This document shows, piece by piece, positions 18,219 to 31,478 of a stretch of DNA of 64,000 bases. Source of the DNA: Deinococcus aquaticus (GTDB taxonomy: Bacteria > Deinococcota > Deinococci > Deinococcales > Deinococcaceae); assembly GCF_028622095.1 (NCBI RefSeq), contig NZ_CP115165.1, positions 1,183,501 through 1,247,500 on the forward strand. Direction: 5' to 3'. A model generated the notes under the pieces. It saw nothing but the letters and a program-made list of their open reading frames with translations. It ran no database searches and was not told the origin of the DNA. A program made the translations under genes and the position numbers. The number at the start of each line of letters is the position of its first letter. Position 1 is the first letter of the stretch.

Positions 18219-18881
18219 ATGAGATTGCTGCTGGTGGAGGACGACGCCCGGATCGCGCAGCCGACCGCAGAGGCGCTGCGGGAGGCCGGGTACGCCGTCA
18301 CGTGGGCGCAGACTGGCCCGGAGGGGCTGGAGGCGGCCGTGATGGGCGAGTTCCCGCTGGTGGTGCTGGACGTGATGCTGCCGGGTATGGACGGCTTTCA
18401 GGTGGCGCGTGAACTGCGTGAACAGGGTGTGGATTCAGCCGTGCTGTTCCTGACGGCGCGTGGTGAACTGAGTGACCGGGTGGAGGGCCTGGATCTGGGC
18501 GGCGACGCGTATCTGGTCAAGCCGTTCGCGGTGCCGGAACTGCTGGCGACGCTGCGGGCCCTGTCGCGCCGCGAGCGGGGGGCTGGGGCGCCGCGCGTGG
18601 CGTTCGCGGGTGGGCGCGGGGCGCTGGATACGGTGGCGCGCACGGTCGCCTGGGACGGCGCGGAGGTGGCCGTGACGGGCCGTGAGTACGCGCTGCTGGA
18701 GGCGCTGGCGCTGTCGCCCGAGCGGTGGTTCATGCGCGAGGACCTGATCGACCGCGTGTGGGGCCCGGAGTTCGGTGGAGAGGCGCGGATCGTAGATGTG
18801 TACGTTCGGTACGTGCGGCGCAAACTGGCGCCCGAGGCGATCAGTTCCGAGCGTGGGCGCGGGTACCGCGTGGAACGCTGA
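18219..18881 (+). CDS. OmpR-family response regulator
   Basis: 220 residues. The receiver domain has the acidic pair in [11 protein letters not shown], phospho-acceptor Asp51 in [12 protein letters not shown], and the conserved VKPFA Lys near residue 100. A winged-helix DNA-binding domain follows ([37 protein letters not shown]). TACACT lies 7 nt before the ATG, giving a leaderless mRNA. The sensor kinase gene starts 7 bp downstream, so they form one operon and one signalling pair. The stimulus is unknown. Confidence 0.95.
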   Translation: MRLLLVEDDARIAQPTAEALREAGYAVTWAQTGPEGLEAAVMGEFPLVVLDVMLPGMDGFQVARELREQGVDSAVLFLTARGELSDRVEGLDLGGDAYLVKPFAVPELLATLRALSRRERGAGAPRVAFAGGRGALDTVARTVAWDGAEVAVTGREYALLEALALSPERWFMREDLIDRVWGPEFGGEARIVDVYVRYVRRKLAPEAISSERGRGYRVER

Positions 18882-18888
18882 GGATCAC

Positions 18889-20283
18889 GTGAAGCTGACG
18901 TTGCGGGCGCGGCTGGCGCTGTGGGCGGCCCTGGCGACCGGGCTGGCGGTGGCGCTGGTCGCGGCCGGGTTGTTCTGGGCGGTGAACGGGTTCCTGCGGC
19001 AGGCGCAGGAGCAGCGGCTGCTGAGCGTGGTGGGGGCCGTGCAGGGCCGCGTGGAGGGACTGCTGCGCCCGTCGCGGGAGGATGACGACCCTCTGCGGTC
19101 GCTGCTGGGCGTGGCGACCGTGTCGCAGTCGGACCTGGAACGCGTGGCGGACGAGGTGGACCGCCGGGGCGTGGAGTTGCGGCTGGTGGCGGTGCAGGCG
19201 GCTGAACTGGCGTCGGTGGGGACGCGGTCGTTCCCGCAGGGCGTGCCGCTGGACCTGCGGGCCGGGCCGGGCGCGTACCTCAGCCGGGACGGCGAGCACC
19301 TGATTCTGGTCCGGGGGGTGGGTGGCCGCAGCGTGCAGTTGCAGGTGGCGGTGGACGCCCGCGCGCTGACGGACGCGCGCCGGGCGTTCGGGCAGGCGCT
19401 GACGGTGCTGCTGCCGCTGGCGCTGCTGTTCTCGCTGCTGGTCGGGTGGGTGGTGGCGGGGCGGTTGCTGCGGCCGGTGCGGACGCTGGAGAACGCGGCT
19501 CGGGCGGTAGGGGAGGGCGGGGACCTGCGCCGTCCGCTGCCCGGCGCGGGGCGCGGGGACGAGCTGGCGCGGCTGGCGCTGACCATGCAGGAGGCGTTCG
19601 CGCGCCTGGCGGACGCCCGCGACCGCGAGCAGGGGTTCCTGCGGGCGGCCGCGCACGACCTGCGCTCGCCGCTGGCGGCCCTGACTGCGCGCGTGGAGGG
19701 CACCCTGGCCCGCGACCGGGACGCCGGGCGGTACCGCGCGGACCTGCGTGAGATCGGGACGGACATCACGCGGCTGTCCACGCTGGCCAACCACCTGCTG
19801 CTGCTGGCGCGTGACCCGGGGGCGGTGCAGCGCGCGCCGGTGCCGCTGCTGGACCTCGCGGCGGACGCCGTGGACCGCGCCCGTGAACTGGACCCGCTGG
19901 CCGACGTGGACCTCGCGGCCAGCGGGCCGGTCACGGTGCCGGGCGACCGGGTGCTGCTGGGGCAGGCCATCTGGAACCTGACCACCAACGCCGTGCGGCA
20001 CGCGCCGCAGGCGACCGTGACCGTGACCGTGCGGGCCGTGCCGGGCGGCGCGGCCGTCACCGTGCGCGACGACGGCCCCGGTGTGGACGCCGCGACCCTG
20101 GCGCGGCTGGGTGAGGCCTTCTACCGCCCGGACGTGAGCCGCACGGCCGACGCGTCCGGGGTGGGCGGGCACGGGCTGGGGCTGGCGCTGGCGCGGCACG
20201 TGGCCACGCTGCACGGCGGCACGCTGGATCTGGACAGCGCGCCGGGGCGGGGGTTCACGGCCACGCTGCACCTGCCCGGCTGA
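18889..20283 (+). CDS. Sensor histidine kinase with HAMP domain
   Basis: 464 residues from GTG 18889, with GAGG just upstream. TM1 spans residues about 8-30, an extracytoplasmic sensor loop about 31-165, and TM2 about 167-190, then HAMP. The H-box AAHDLRSPLAALTARVEG (His about 255), N-box NLTTNAVRHAP, G1 DDGPGVD and G2 GHGLGLAL are intact. It should phosphorylate the regulator encoded immediately upstream. The periplasmic sensor has no recognisable named fold. Confidence 0.94.
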   Translation: MKLTLRARLALWAALATGLAVALVAAGLFWAVNGFLRQAQEQRLLSVVGAVQGRVEGLLRPSREDDDPLRSLLGVATVSQSDLERVADEVDRRGVELRLVAVQAAELASVGTRSFPQGVPLDLRAGPGAYLSRDGEHLILVRGVGGRSVQLQVAVDARALTDARRAFGQALTVLLPLALLFSLLVGWVVAGRLLRPVRTLENAARAVGEGGDLRRPLPGAGRGDELARLALTMQEAFARLADARDREQGFLRAAAHDLRSPLAALTARVEGTLARDRDAGRYRADLREIGTDITRLSTLANHLLLLARDPGAVQRAPVPLLDLAADAVDRARELDPLADVDLAASGPVTVPGDRVLLGQAIWNLTTNAVRHAPQATVTVTVRAVPGGAAVTVRDDGPGVDAATLARLGEAFYRPDVSRTADASGVGGHGLGLALARHVATLHGGTLDLDSAPGRGFTATLHLPG

Positions 20284-20354
20284 CCAGGCTGCCATGAGTG
20301 CAGGCCTGCCGGGGTTCTGGGTGCCCGGCGGGTCGTCTGCTACGCTGGGCAGCA

Positions 20355-21143
20355 ATGACAAAGGCGGATGCAACGCGCTGGAGCGCCGTGGTCCTGGGCG
20401 GCGGTGATCCCGGCGATCCCTTCGCGGCGGCGCACGGCGTGAAGGTCAAACCCCTGATTCCCGTGGCGGGCGAACCCATGGCCCTGCACGTCCTGCGCGC
20501 CCTGCGTGGGAGTGGCCGGGTGGCGCGCGTGGCGTACGTGGGTCCCATCACCCCGGAGCTGGAGGCGTTCGTGGACGCCCGCGTGACCGATCACGGCACG
20601 CTGCTCAGCAACCTCGAGGCGGGCGTGGAGGCCCTGCGCGCCGCCGGGTTGCAGCCGGGCGAGCGGGTGCTGGTCGTCACGGCCGACGTGCCCATGCTGC
20701 GGCCCGACGAGATTCGCAGTGTGCTGGACAGCGCCCCGCTGGACGCGGCCCTGGTGTACCCGGTGGTGCGGCGCGAGGTCTGCGAGGCCGCGTACCCCGG
20801 CGTGAAACGCACCTACGCACGCCTGAAGGACGGCACGTTCACGGGCGGGAACCTGTTCATCCTGGACCCGGCGCTGATCGGGCAGTTCCTGCCGAGGCTG
20901 CGCGATGTCCTCGCAGCCCGCAAGGCCCCGCTGAAACTCGCGGGCCTGATCGGGCCGGGCGTGCTGCTGCGGCTCGTGACGGGCCGCCTGACCGTCGCGG
21001 CGCTGGAGACGAAGGTATCGGCGTTGCTGGGCGTGAAGGCCCGCGCCCTGATCACCCCGCACGCCGCCGTGGGAACCGACGTGGACAAGGACGCCGATCT
21101 GCTGCTGGCCGAGGCGGCCCTGAAAGGCGCGCCGCTGTCCTGA
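20355..21143 (+). CDS. MobA-like/NTP transferase family protein
   Basis: 262 residues. The nucleotidyltransferase start pattern is [16 protein letters not shown] followed by [13 protein letters not shown], with [16 protein letters not shown] carrying the metal-binding Asp. This is the GT-A-like fold used by MobA, GlmU and sugar nucleotidyltransferases. The substrate cannot be assigned. The ATG at 20355 follows TACGCT (20341-20346) by 8 nt. It stands alone between the two-component operon and ferredoxin. Confidence 0.8.
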   Translation: MTKADATRWSAVVLGGGDPGDPFAAAHGVKVKPLIPVAGEPMALHVLRALRGSGRVARVAYVGPITPELEAFVDARVTDHGTLLSNLEAGVEALRAAGLQPGERVLVVTADVPMLRPDEIRSVLDSAPLDAALVYPVVRREVCEAAYPGVKRTYARLKDGTFTGGNLFILDPALIGQFLPRLRDVLAARKAPLKLAGLIGPGVLLRLVTGRLTVAALETKVSALLGVKARALITPHAAVGTDVDKDADLLLAEAALKGAPLS

Positions 21144-21283
21144 ACGGTCCCGGCGGGCTCTCAGGCGACCCTGAACCGCGTCCCAATCCCGAGTAAAAGG
21201 ATCGGTTTTCTGCGCCTGAACGTCAAAAACCTGTGTTGCCTTTGCCCTTGCGGCGGTCCGCGCGGGTGTGCATACTGTTCCCC

Positions 21284-21520
21284 ATGCCTCACGTGATCGT
21301 AAGCCCCTGCATTGGCGTCAAGGACCAGGCCTGCACCGAAGTCTGCCCGGTGGAATGTATCTACGACGGCGGCGACCAGTTCCTGATCCACCCCGACGAG
21401 TGCATCGACTGCGGCGCGTGCGTGCCCGCCTGCCCCGTCAGCGCCATCTTCCCCGAAGAGGACGTCCCCGGCGGCGAGGAAGAATTCATCGTCAAGAACC
21501 GCGTCTACTTCGGCCTGTAA
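21284..21520 (+). CDS. 7Fe ferredoxin ([3Fe-4S][4Fe-4S])
   Basis: 78 residues. Two cluster motifs are present: CIGVKDQACTEVCPVECIY and CIDCGACVPACPVSAIFPEE. The seven-residue gap between the first two Cys of the first motif is typical of 7Fe ferredoxins of the Thermus/Azotobacter type. It is a soluble electron carrier. The ATG follows TACTGT (21273-21278) by 5 nt. It ends at a strong terminator. Confidence 0.95.
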   Translation: MPHVIVSPCIGVKDQACTEVCPVECIYDGGDQFLIHPDECIDCGACVPACPVSAIFPEEDVPGGEEEFIVKNRVYFGL

Positions 21521-21542
21521 GCGCCCAACACCGCTTCAGCTG

Positions 21543-21578
21543 CTCCCGCCCGGCCACCGCGCCCGGCGGGAGTTTTCT
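21543..21578 (+). terminator. Rho-independent terminator after ferredoxin gene
   Basis: Stem CTCCCGCC (21543-21550)/GGCGGGAG (21565-21572) followed by TTTTCT. Confidence 0.9.
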
Positions 21579-21608
21579 GTGGCCCGGCCCCCACACCCCC
21601 CGGACCCC

Positions 21609-21638
21609 TTGCCCTGTCTGCCCTGCCAGGGCTAGCAT
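21609..21638 (+). promoter_or_regulatory. Candidate corA promoter
   Basis: TTGCCC (21609-21614) and TAGCAT (21633-21638) are 18 bp apart. The start site would lie near 21645, leaving a leader of about 180 nt before corA, long for this region where most genes are leaderless. Confidence 0.5.
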
Positions 21639-21827
21639 GACCGGCGCTGCGCCCACACTCTGCCCGGAGCGGCGCGCCCCAGGAGGTGACAGACGTGAAC
21701 CCCGAACCGCTGGACGCCGAACCGCCCAGTTCCAGCCTGCCCCGCACCGGACAGGCCACCCCGGTCACGCCCGCTCATTCCCTGGAGGACGCGCCATGCG
21801 CCACACACCCCCCGCAGGCCGCGCCGC

Positions 21828-22763
<936 letters not shown>

Positions 22764-22783
22764 GGGGTTGATGATGAATGGGT

Positions 22784-22821
22784 GATGGTTGATGGAAGGA
22801 GCGACCTGTCCATCAACCATC
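22784..22821. terminator. Bidirectional terminator between corA and the DoxX gene
   Basis: A perfect 13-bp inverted repeat GATGGTTGATGGA/TCCATCAACCATC with a 12-nt loop between convergent genes. The 12-mer ATGGTTGATGGA also occurs inside the VF530 gene at 33704-33715. Confidence 0.8.
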
Positions 22822-22834
22822 GACTGTTCACTTT

Positions 22835-23191
22835 CTACTCTTTACTGACGTACAGCAGCGCGCCGAACAGCGCGAGGTTCTTCAGGAACTGACCCTGCTG
22901 CTGCGCGCGCTCCTTGCCGTCCTTGTCCCAGAAGGGGTGGCCGATGACCGTGGTGGGAATCAGGCTGGTGGCCAGGGCGAGACTGGCGGCGCGGGGCAGC
23001 AGTCCGGCAGCCAGCAGCGCGCCGGCCCCGACCATGACGCCGCTGTTGACCTTCACGGCCAGTTCCGGCTCGGGCACCTCGGCCCCACGCGCCGCCCGGA
23101 CGATCGGGTCGGGGTTCTGCAGGTGATCCAGGCCGTTCTTGATGAAGATGCTCGCGAGCAGCGCCCGCCCGATGAATTTCGTCACGCTCAT
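22835..23191 (-). CDS. DoxX-family membrane protein
   Basis: 118 residues with four hydrophobic helices and the DoxX pattern GRALLASIFIKNGLDHL near the start and IPTTVIGHPFWD in the second half. DoxX-like proteins are small inner-membrane proteins linked to quinone or thiol redox stress; the exact reaction is unsettled. A strong AAGGAGGTT lies 5 nt before the ATG. Confidence 0.9.
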   Translation of the reverse strand: MSVTKFIGRALLASIFIKNGLDHLQNPDPIVRAARGAEVPEPELAVKVNSGVMVGAGALLAAGLLPRAASLALATSLIPTTVIGHPFWDKDGKERAQQQGQFLKNLALFGALLYVSKE

Positions 23192-23269
23192 GGGTAACCT
23201 CCTTGGAACTTGTCCCGGAGTCTAGCGCAGCCGCCCGCCCCGCCCAGGGTGGTGAGGCGGGCAGGACGT

Positions 23270-24037
23270 TCACATGCCCTGAATGACCGACAGCTGCCGG
23301 GTCAGGTCCGCCATGACGCCCTGCACCGCGAACGCCCCGGTGGACAGCAGCCGCACGTACTCCTCCTGCGTCAGCGCGCCTTCCTCGGCGCCGCCCTGCA
23401 CCTCGATGATCAGGCCGGTGTCGGTGGCGACCACGTTCAGGTCCGCGCGCGCGACCCGGTCCTCGGCGTAATCCAGGTCCACGCGGACCTCATCGCCCAG
23501 CAGGCCCACGCTGATCGCGCCCACGTTGTGCGCGATGGGCCACTCGGTCAGCTGCCCCTTCTGAATCAGGCGGTCGCAGAAGTCATGCAGCGCCGCGTGC
23601 CCCGCCAGGATGCTCGCCACGCGCGTGCCGCCGTCCGCGACCAGCACGTCGCAGTCCACGTACAGCGTCTGGTTGCGGAAGTGCCGCAGGTCCATGCTGG
23701 CCCGCAGCGCGCGCCCCAGCAGCCGCTGAATCTCGTAGCGGCGGCCGTCCTGCAGGTTGCGCTCGCGGGCCTGACGGTCGGTGGTGGCGCGCGGCAGCAT
23801 GGAGTACTCGGCGGTCAGCCAGCCTTCCTTGCTGCCCCGCATGTGCGGCGCGGCCTTGTCCTGAATGCTGACGGTCGCCATGATCTCGGTGCGGCCCATG
23901 ATCAGGTGCGCGCTGCCCGGCGCGTGCGGGTTCACGCCGCGCTTGACGGTCAGCGGGCGCGGCTCCAGAAGGGTGCGGCCCTCACGGACCGGGAGAGGCT
24001 GGGGTTTGCTGCTGGGGCCTTTGGATGGTGTGCTCAT
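23270..24037 (-). CDS. rph: Ribonuclease PH
   Basis: 255 residues, close to the usual ~240. The N-terminus carries about 20 extra residues before GRTLLEPRPLTVKRGVN. Conserved parts include TAEYSMLPRATTDR, the phosphate-binding RRYEIQRLLGRALRA, and VDCDVLVADGGTRVASI. It trims tRNA 3' ends by phosphorolysis. Its start overlaps the murI stop (ATGA), so it is the second gene of a murI-rph operon. Confidence 0.96.
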   Translation of the reverse strand: MSTPSKGPSSKPQPLPVREGRTLLEPRPLTVKRGVNPHAPGSAHLIMGRTEIMATVSIQDKAAPHMRGSKEGWLTAEYSMLPRATTDRQARERNLQDGRRYEIQRLLGRALRASMDLRHFRNQTLYVDCDVLVADGGTRVASILAGHAALHDFCDRLIQKGQLTEWPIAHNVGAISVGLLGDEVRVDLDYAEDRVARADLNVVATDTGLIIEVQGGAEEGALTQEEYVRLLSTGAFAVQGVMADLTRQLSVIQGM

Positions 24038-24918
24038 GTGTCAGTGGACTCAATTCTGGGCAGCGGGGCCGCCCGGTTGGATTGACCGTCAGTATAGGCC
24101 TGCCCGCTGCCCTGCCCGCCGCCACCCTGAAGGCTGCCCCCATTCCCGCTGGCGGCCAGCAGCGCCGCGATGACCGGCGCGGCCCTCTCCACGTCCCCCG
24201 TCACCAGGAAGCGTTCCTGACCGCCCGCCTCCCGCCCGGACAGCAACCCACGTTCCGTCAGCACGCGCCGCGTGTGCCGCGCGACCGCCGGACCGCTGTC
24301 CAGCAGCGTGAACGCGTCCCCGAACTCGGCGCGGATACTGCCCGCCAGGAACGGGTAGTGCGTGCAGCCCAGCACCAGTTGATCCGCGCCCGCCTGCGCC
24401 AGCGGCGTCAGGATCTCGCGCAGCACCTCGCGCGTCCGCGCGGAGTCCGCCTGCCCCGCCTCGACCAGTGGCACCAGTTCGGTACTCACGGCTTTCATGA
24501 CCTGCACGCCCGCCGGGTCCGCGAACTCGCGGATCACGTCGGCCAGCAGCGTGCCCCGCATGGTGCCCGGCGTGGCCAGCACGCCCACCACGTCCGAACG
24601 GGTCGAGAGCACCGCCGGTTTCACGGCCGGAACCAGCCCGATGATCGGCATCTCGAAGCGCGACCGCAGGTGCCCCAGACTGAACGCCGACGCCGTGTTG
24701 CACGCCACGACCACGCCCTTCACGCCCCGCGCGTGCAGGGCCGAGACCGCCCGGTCCGTCAGGTCCCGGATCTCGTGGTCCGGGCGGGCCCCGTACGGCA
24801 CGTGCGCCGTGTCCGCCAGATACAGCAGGTCCTCGCCCGGCAGCTCGCGGCGCAGGTCCGCCAGGACACTCAGGCCTCCCACGCCACTGTCGAACACGCC
24901 AAGCGGTGCGTCACTCAT
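24034..24918 (-). CDS. murI: Glutamate racemase
   Basis: 294 residues. The two catalytic cysteines lie in VVACNTASA and LVLGCTHYPF; DSGVGGLSV marks the N-terminus. It makes D-glutamate for peptidoglycan. A glycine/serine-rich tail of about 30 residues extends past the normal end. The ATG at 24918 follows TATCAT by 8 nt. It heads an operon with rph. Confidence 0.96.
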   Translation of the reverse strand: MSDAPLGVFDSGVGGLSVLADLRRELPGEDLLYLADTAHVPYGARPDHEIRDLTDRAVSALHARGVKGVVVACNTASAFSLGHLRSRFEMPIIGLVPAVKPAVLSTRSDVVGVLATPGTMRGTLLADVIREFADPAGVQVMKAVSTELVPLVEAGQADSARTREVLREILTPLAQAGADQLVLGCTHYPFLAGSIRAEFGDAFTLLDSGPAVARHTRRVLTERGLLSGREAGGQERFLVTGDVERAAPVIAALLAASGNGGSLQGGGGQGSGQAYTDGQSNRAAPLPRIESTDT

Positions 24919-24946
24919 CGCGCCTGATGATACGGGGCCGCCCCCC

Positions 24947-26170
24947 TTACCGTTCTGCCAGCGCCCCGCGCAGCGTGTCACCCAGCGCGCGGATGCCCTG
25001 CGTGATCTGCTCGGGCGTGGCGTTGCTGTAACTGAGGCGCATGGTGTTCTGGCCGCCGCCCAGCGCGTAGAAGGGACTGCCCGGCACGTACGCGACCTTG
25101 CGTTCCACCGCGCGCGGCAGCAGCGCCTGCGTATCCACGCCTTCCGGGAGGGTCAGCCACAGGAACATGCCGCCCTGCGGGGTGGTGTACTGCACGCCCT
25201 GCGGGAAGTCCGCGCGGATGCGGTCCAGCATCAGGCCCGCGCGCTCGCCGTACGCCTGCCGGACCCGTTCGATCTGGCGGGGCAGCACGTCCTGCACGAG
25301 TTCCGTGACGATCATCTGGTTCAGGGTGGGGGTGTGCAGGTCCGCGCCCTGCTTCGCCTGAATCAGCTTGGCAATGACCGGCGCGGCGGCCTGCACCCAC
25401 GCGTCCCGCAGGCCCGGCACCAGCGTCTTGCTGAACGAACTGCTGTAGATCACGTGGTTGCGGTCCGGATGGCCGTGCAGTTCCAGGCCCAGGCTGTACA
25501 GGCTGGGGGCGGGCTCGCCGGTAAAGCGTAGCGCGCCGTACGGATCGTCCTCGATCAGCAGCACGCCGTGCTGCGCGGTCAGTTCCACCAGGCGGCGGCG
25601 TCGCCCGGCGCTCAGGGTGCGCCCGGTCGGGTTCTGAAAGTTCGGCACGGCGTACAGCACCTTGGCGTTCAGGCCGGGCAGCAGGTCTGCCAGGGCCTCC
25701 ACGTCAATGCCTTCCTCGTCGGTGGGCACCTGCACGTAGCGCGGGCCGTACGGCTGGAAGGACTGCAGCGCACCCAGGTACGTGGGAGCCTCCACCAGCA
25801 CCACGTCCCCCTCGTCGATCAGGATCTTGCCCAGCAGGTCCAGGCCCTGCTGGCTGCCAGTCACGATCTGCACGTTGCCCGCCGGGATGCCCGCCTGCGC
25901 GCCGATCCACTCGCGCAGCGGCGGGTGCCCCTCGGTGGTCGAGTACTGCAGCGCCGCTGGGCCGTAGCGGTCCAGCGCGGCCAGCGTGGCGTCCCGCACC
26001 TCCTGCATCGGGAACAGTTCCGGGGCGGGCAGCCCCCCGGCGAAACTGATCACGTCCGGCTGCTGCGTGATCTTCAGGATCTCGCGGATGGCGCTGGCGT
26101 TCATGCTGCGCGCCCGCGCAGACAGCCGCGCGTGAAGGTCCAGGGTCGGAACGGTCGGGCCGGTACTCAT
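24947..26170 (-). CDS. PLP-dependent aminotransferase (class I, 2-aminoadipate transaminase-like)
   Basis: 407 residues. Fold-type I motifs: VISFAGGLPAPELFP, YSTTEGHPPLRE, VEAPTYLGAL, VPNFQNPTG, EDDPYGALRF and the Schiff-base Lys in SSSFSKTLVPG. This set is typical of the LysN/multi-substrate aminotransferase group known from Thermus. It probably transaminates 2-aminoadipate or aromatic/branched amino acids. The ATG at 26170 follows TAGCAT by 7 nt; the ATG three codons earlier lies in the promoter. Confidence 0.9.
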   Translation of the reverse strand: MSTGPTVPTLDLHARLSARARSMNASAIREILKITQQPDVISFAGGLPAPELFPMQEVRDATLAALDRYGPAALQYSTTEGHPPLREWIGAQAGIPAGNVQIVTGSQQGLDLLGKILIDEGDVVLVEAPTYLGALQSFQPYGPRYVQVPTDEEGIDVEALADLLPGLNAKVLYAVPNFQNPTGRTLSAGRRRRLVELTAQHGVLLIEDDPYGALRFTGEPAPSLYSLGLELHGHPDRNHVIYSSSFSKTLVPGLRDAWVQAAAPVIAKLIQAKQGADLHTPTLNQMIVTELVQDVLPRQIERVRQAYGERAGLMLDRIRADFPQGVQYTTPQGGMFLWLTLPEGVDTQALLPRAVERKVAYVPGSPFYALGGGQNTMRLSYSNATPEQITQGIRALGDTLRGALAER

Positions 26171-26302
26171 GCCCGCCATGCTACGCCCAGGCCCGCGCCA
26201 CTGCCGACCTGTCTATTGTTCCCGGCCCAGACATGTGGACGGCCCCGGCATCCGGTCAGTTCCGGCAGGTAAAGTGAAAGGCGACTGTAAGGAGGTCTTT
26301 TC

Positions 26303-27220
<918 letters not shown>

Positions 27221-27237
27221 CCCTTCCTCCCAGGCAG

Positions 27238-27266
27238 CAGAGGCGGCCCCGTGCCGCCTCTGTTTC
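27238..27266 (+). terminator. Terminator after fba
   Basis: 10-bp stem CAGAGGCGGC/GCCGCCTCTG with a 5-nt loop, then TTTCC. Confidence 0.85.
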
Positions 27267-27445
27267 CATGTGGTGTGGGGGGTGGTGTGAGAGCGTCCCC
27301 CCCCGCTCCTGGCCCGGCCTGCCCATCCCCCGCCCCCCACCCCCGGCGGGGCCACCACAACCTGACGATCAACTGACGTCCGGTTCAGAAAACCCCGCCT
27401 GTGCAGCGGAGAATTCTCACCATGGCGCACTATGCTCGCCAGTGC

Positions 27446-28165
27446 ATGAAGGTGCTCTCGCCGCTCCCCGCCCTGGTACTGACGCTCGGCCTGCTGACGA
27501 CCGGGCAGGGCAGCAGCACAGCCAGCCCACCCGCCCTGCCCGCCGGGTGGCAACCCCGCCTCGCCGCGCTGCTCCCACTGAGCGCGCAGACCGTCACGCT
27601 GCTCGAGCGTCGGCCCAGCATCTCCACCGTGGACCTGCAACTGCGGGTCGCCAGCGTGGGTGGCAACCCCCAGGCCCTCCAGCAGGTCATCGTTAGTGCC
27701 GCGCGCGGCGTGCCCCCCACCTACGACCAGCGGCTGGGCATCTCCCGGGACGAATTCAAACGCTACCTGATCTTCCAGGAGACGCTCGCCTCGACCGGCA
27801 GGACCTTCCGGCTGGCCGTCACCCGCACCGCCACCCAGGTCGCCTTCGGCGACGGACCCAACATGGACGGCGTCCTGCGCGGCGTGACCATCGACCTGAA
27901 AACCGGCGAGATGCGCGGCCCGGAAGGGTTCACGGCCCGCCCTACCACCGTCACCCCCAGCGACAACCCGGATCAGGGCCTGGATGTCCGCGGCGGATTC
28001 CAGTGGCGCATGACCGGCAGTAACGCCACCACTGGTTACGGCGTGCGCGGCACCCTCAGCCTGCTGCAACTGGCCGGAGGGCGCACCGTCCTCAGCTACA
28101 CCCGCACCAGCATGATCCGCCGCGTCCCCGACACCGGCGAACTGATCGTCGAGTACACCCGCTGA
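27446..28165 (+). CDS. Secreted protein of unknown function
   Basis: 239 residues with a signal peptide (residues 1-25, cut after SSTAS or nearby). The mature part shows no motif I recognise; it contains VDLQLRVASVGG, a middle segment DEFKRYLIFQETL and a C-terminal beta-rich half ending ELIVEYTR. The ATG at 27446 follows TATGCT (27431-27436) by 9 nt. It lies 104 bp upstream of the large subtilase gene. Confidence 0.65.
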   Translation: MKVLSPLPALVLTLGLLTTGQGSSTASPPALPAGWQPRLAALLPLSAQTVTLLERRPSISTVDLQLRVASVGGNPQALQQVIVSAARGVPPTYDQRLGISRDEFKRYLIFQETLASTGRTFRLAVTRTATQVAFGDGPNMDGVLRGVTIDLKTGEMRGPEGFTARPTTVTPSDNPDQGLDVRGGFQWRMTGSNATTGYGVRGTLSLLQLAGGRTVLSYTRTSMIRRVPDTGELIVEYTR

Positions 28166-28269
28166 CCGGCCCGCCCCTGTGGCCCCGCTGACCAGCGTCT
28201 GACGCCACGTCAAGGTTTCCTCACGCTCCCTTCAGAGCGAGTCACGCCCGGGCGCCTACGCTGGGTCTC

Positions 28270-30801
<2,532 letters not shown>

Positions 30802-30814
30802 TCGCCAGGTGGCT

Positions 30815-30850
30815 GGGGGGCGGGGCGCTGATCCGGGCGTCCCGCCCCCC
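30815..30850 (+). terminator. Terminator after the subtilase gene
   Basis: 10-bp stem GGGGGGCGGG/CCCGCCCCCC with a 16-nt loop. Confidence 0.75.
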
Positions 30851-30934
30851 TCTGCCCGTGCCGGGTGGGCGCGGCCCAACGTTTCTTGGGTGGATTCCCA
30901 CCCGGCTGCCGGTGCCCCTGCGTAGGGTGAGGGC

Positions 30935-31351
30935 ATGACGACCCTGACGGACATCATGACCAGCGAACTGACGACCGTGGACCGCGGCGCGACCCTGAAA
31001 GAGGTGGCCCTGCTGATGCGCGAGCAGGACATCGGGAACGTCCTGATCATGGACGGCGACGCTCTGGTGGGCATCATCACCGACCGGGACATCGTGATCC
31101 GCGCCGTGGCGTACGGGCATGACCTGGGCAGCGAGGCCAGCGATTACGCCACCGGGAACGTGTTCAGCATGGACGCCAGCACCGACGTGGCCGCCGCCGC
31201 CAGCGAGATGGCCGGGCGGCAACTGCGCCGCCTGCCGGTCACGCGCGACGGCCGGGTGGTGGGGATCGTGAGCCTCGCGGACCTCGCCACGCGCGCCCGT
31301 ACCGGCGTGGACGAGCAGGCTCTGCAGGGCATCAGCCAGCCGACCACCTGA
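30935..31351 (+). CDS. CBS-domain pair protein
   Basis: 138 residues made of two CBS domains: LTDIMTSELTTVDRGATLKE with ALVGIITDRDIV, and DASTDVAAAASEMAGRQLRR with RVVGIVSLADLA. Such pairs bind adenine nucleotides and sense energy state. No effector domain is attached. TAGGGT lies 6 nt before the ATG. Confidence 0.92.
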   Translation: MTTLTDIMTSELTTVDRGATLKEVALLMREQDIGNVLIMDGDALVGIITDRDIVIRAVAYGHDLGSEASDYATGNVFSMDASTDVAAAASEMAGRQLRRLPVTRDGRVVGIVSLADLATRARTGVDEQALQGISQPTT

Positions 31352-31379
31352 ACGCCGCGACAGGCACGCAGGACCAGAC

Positions 31380-31412
31380 AGGGCGGCCCGACGTGCGTGA
31401 CGGGGCCGCCCT
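31380..31412 (+). terminator. Terminator after the CBS gene
   Basis: 10-bp stem AGGGCGGCCC/GGGCCGCCCT with a 13-nt loop. Confidence 0.75.
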
Positions 31413-31478
31413 TCACCGTTCCTTGAATGGGGTGGCCGCGCTTGACCTCGCGCGCACTCGAAGGCCTACGGTGGGTGC

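Noticed and set aside
27262..27445. Possible gene or RNA between fba and the secreted protein gene
   Set aside because: Only a terminator and low-complexity C/G runs are seen.
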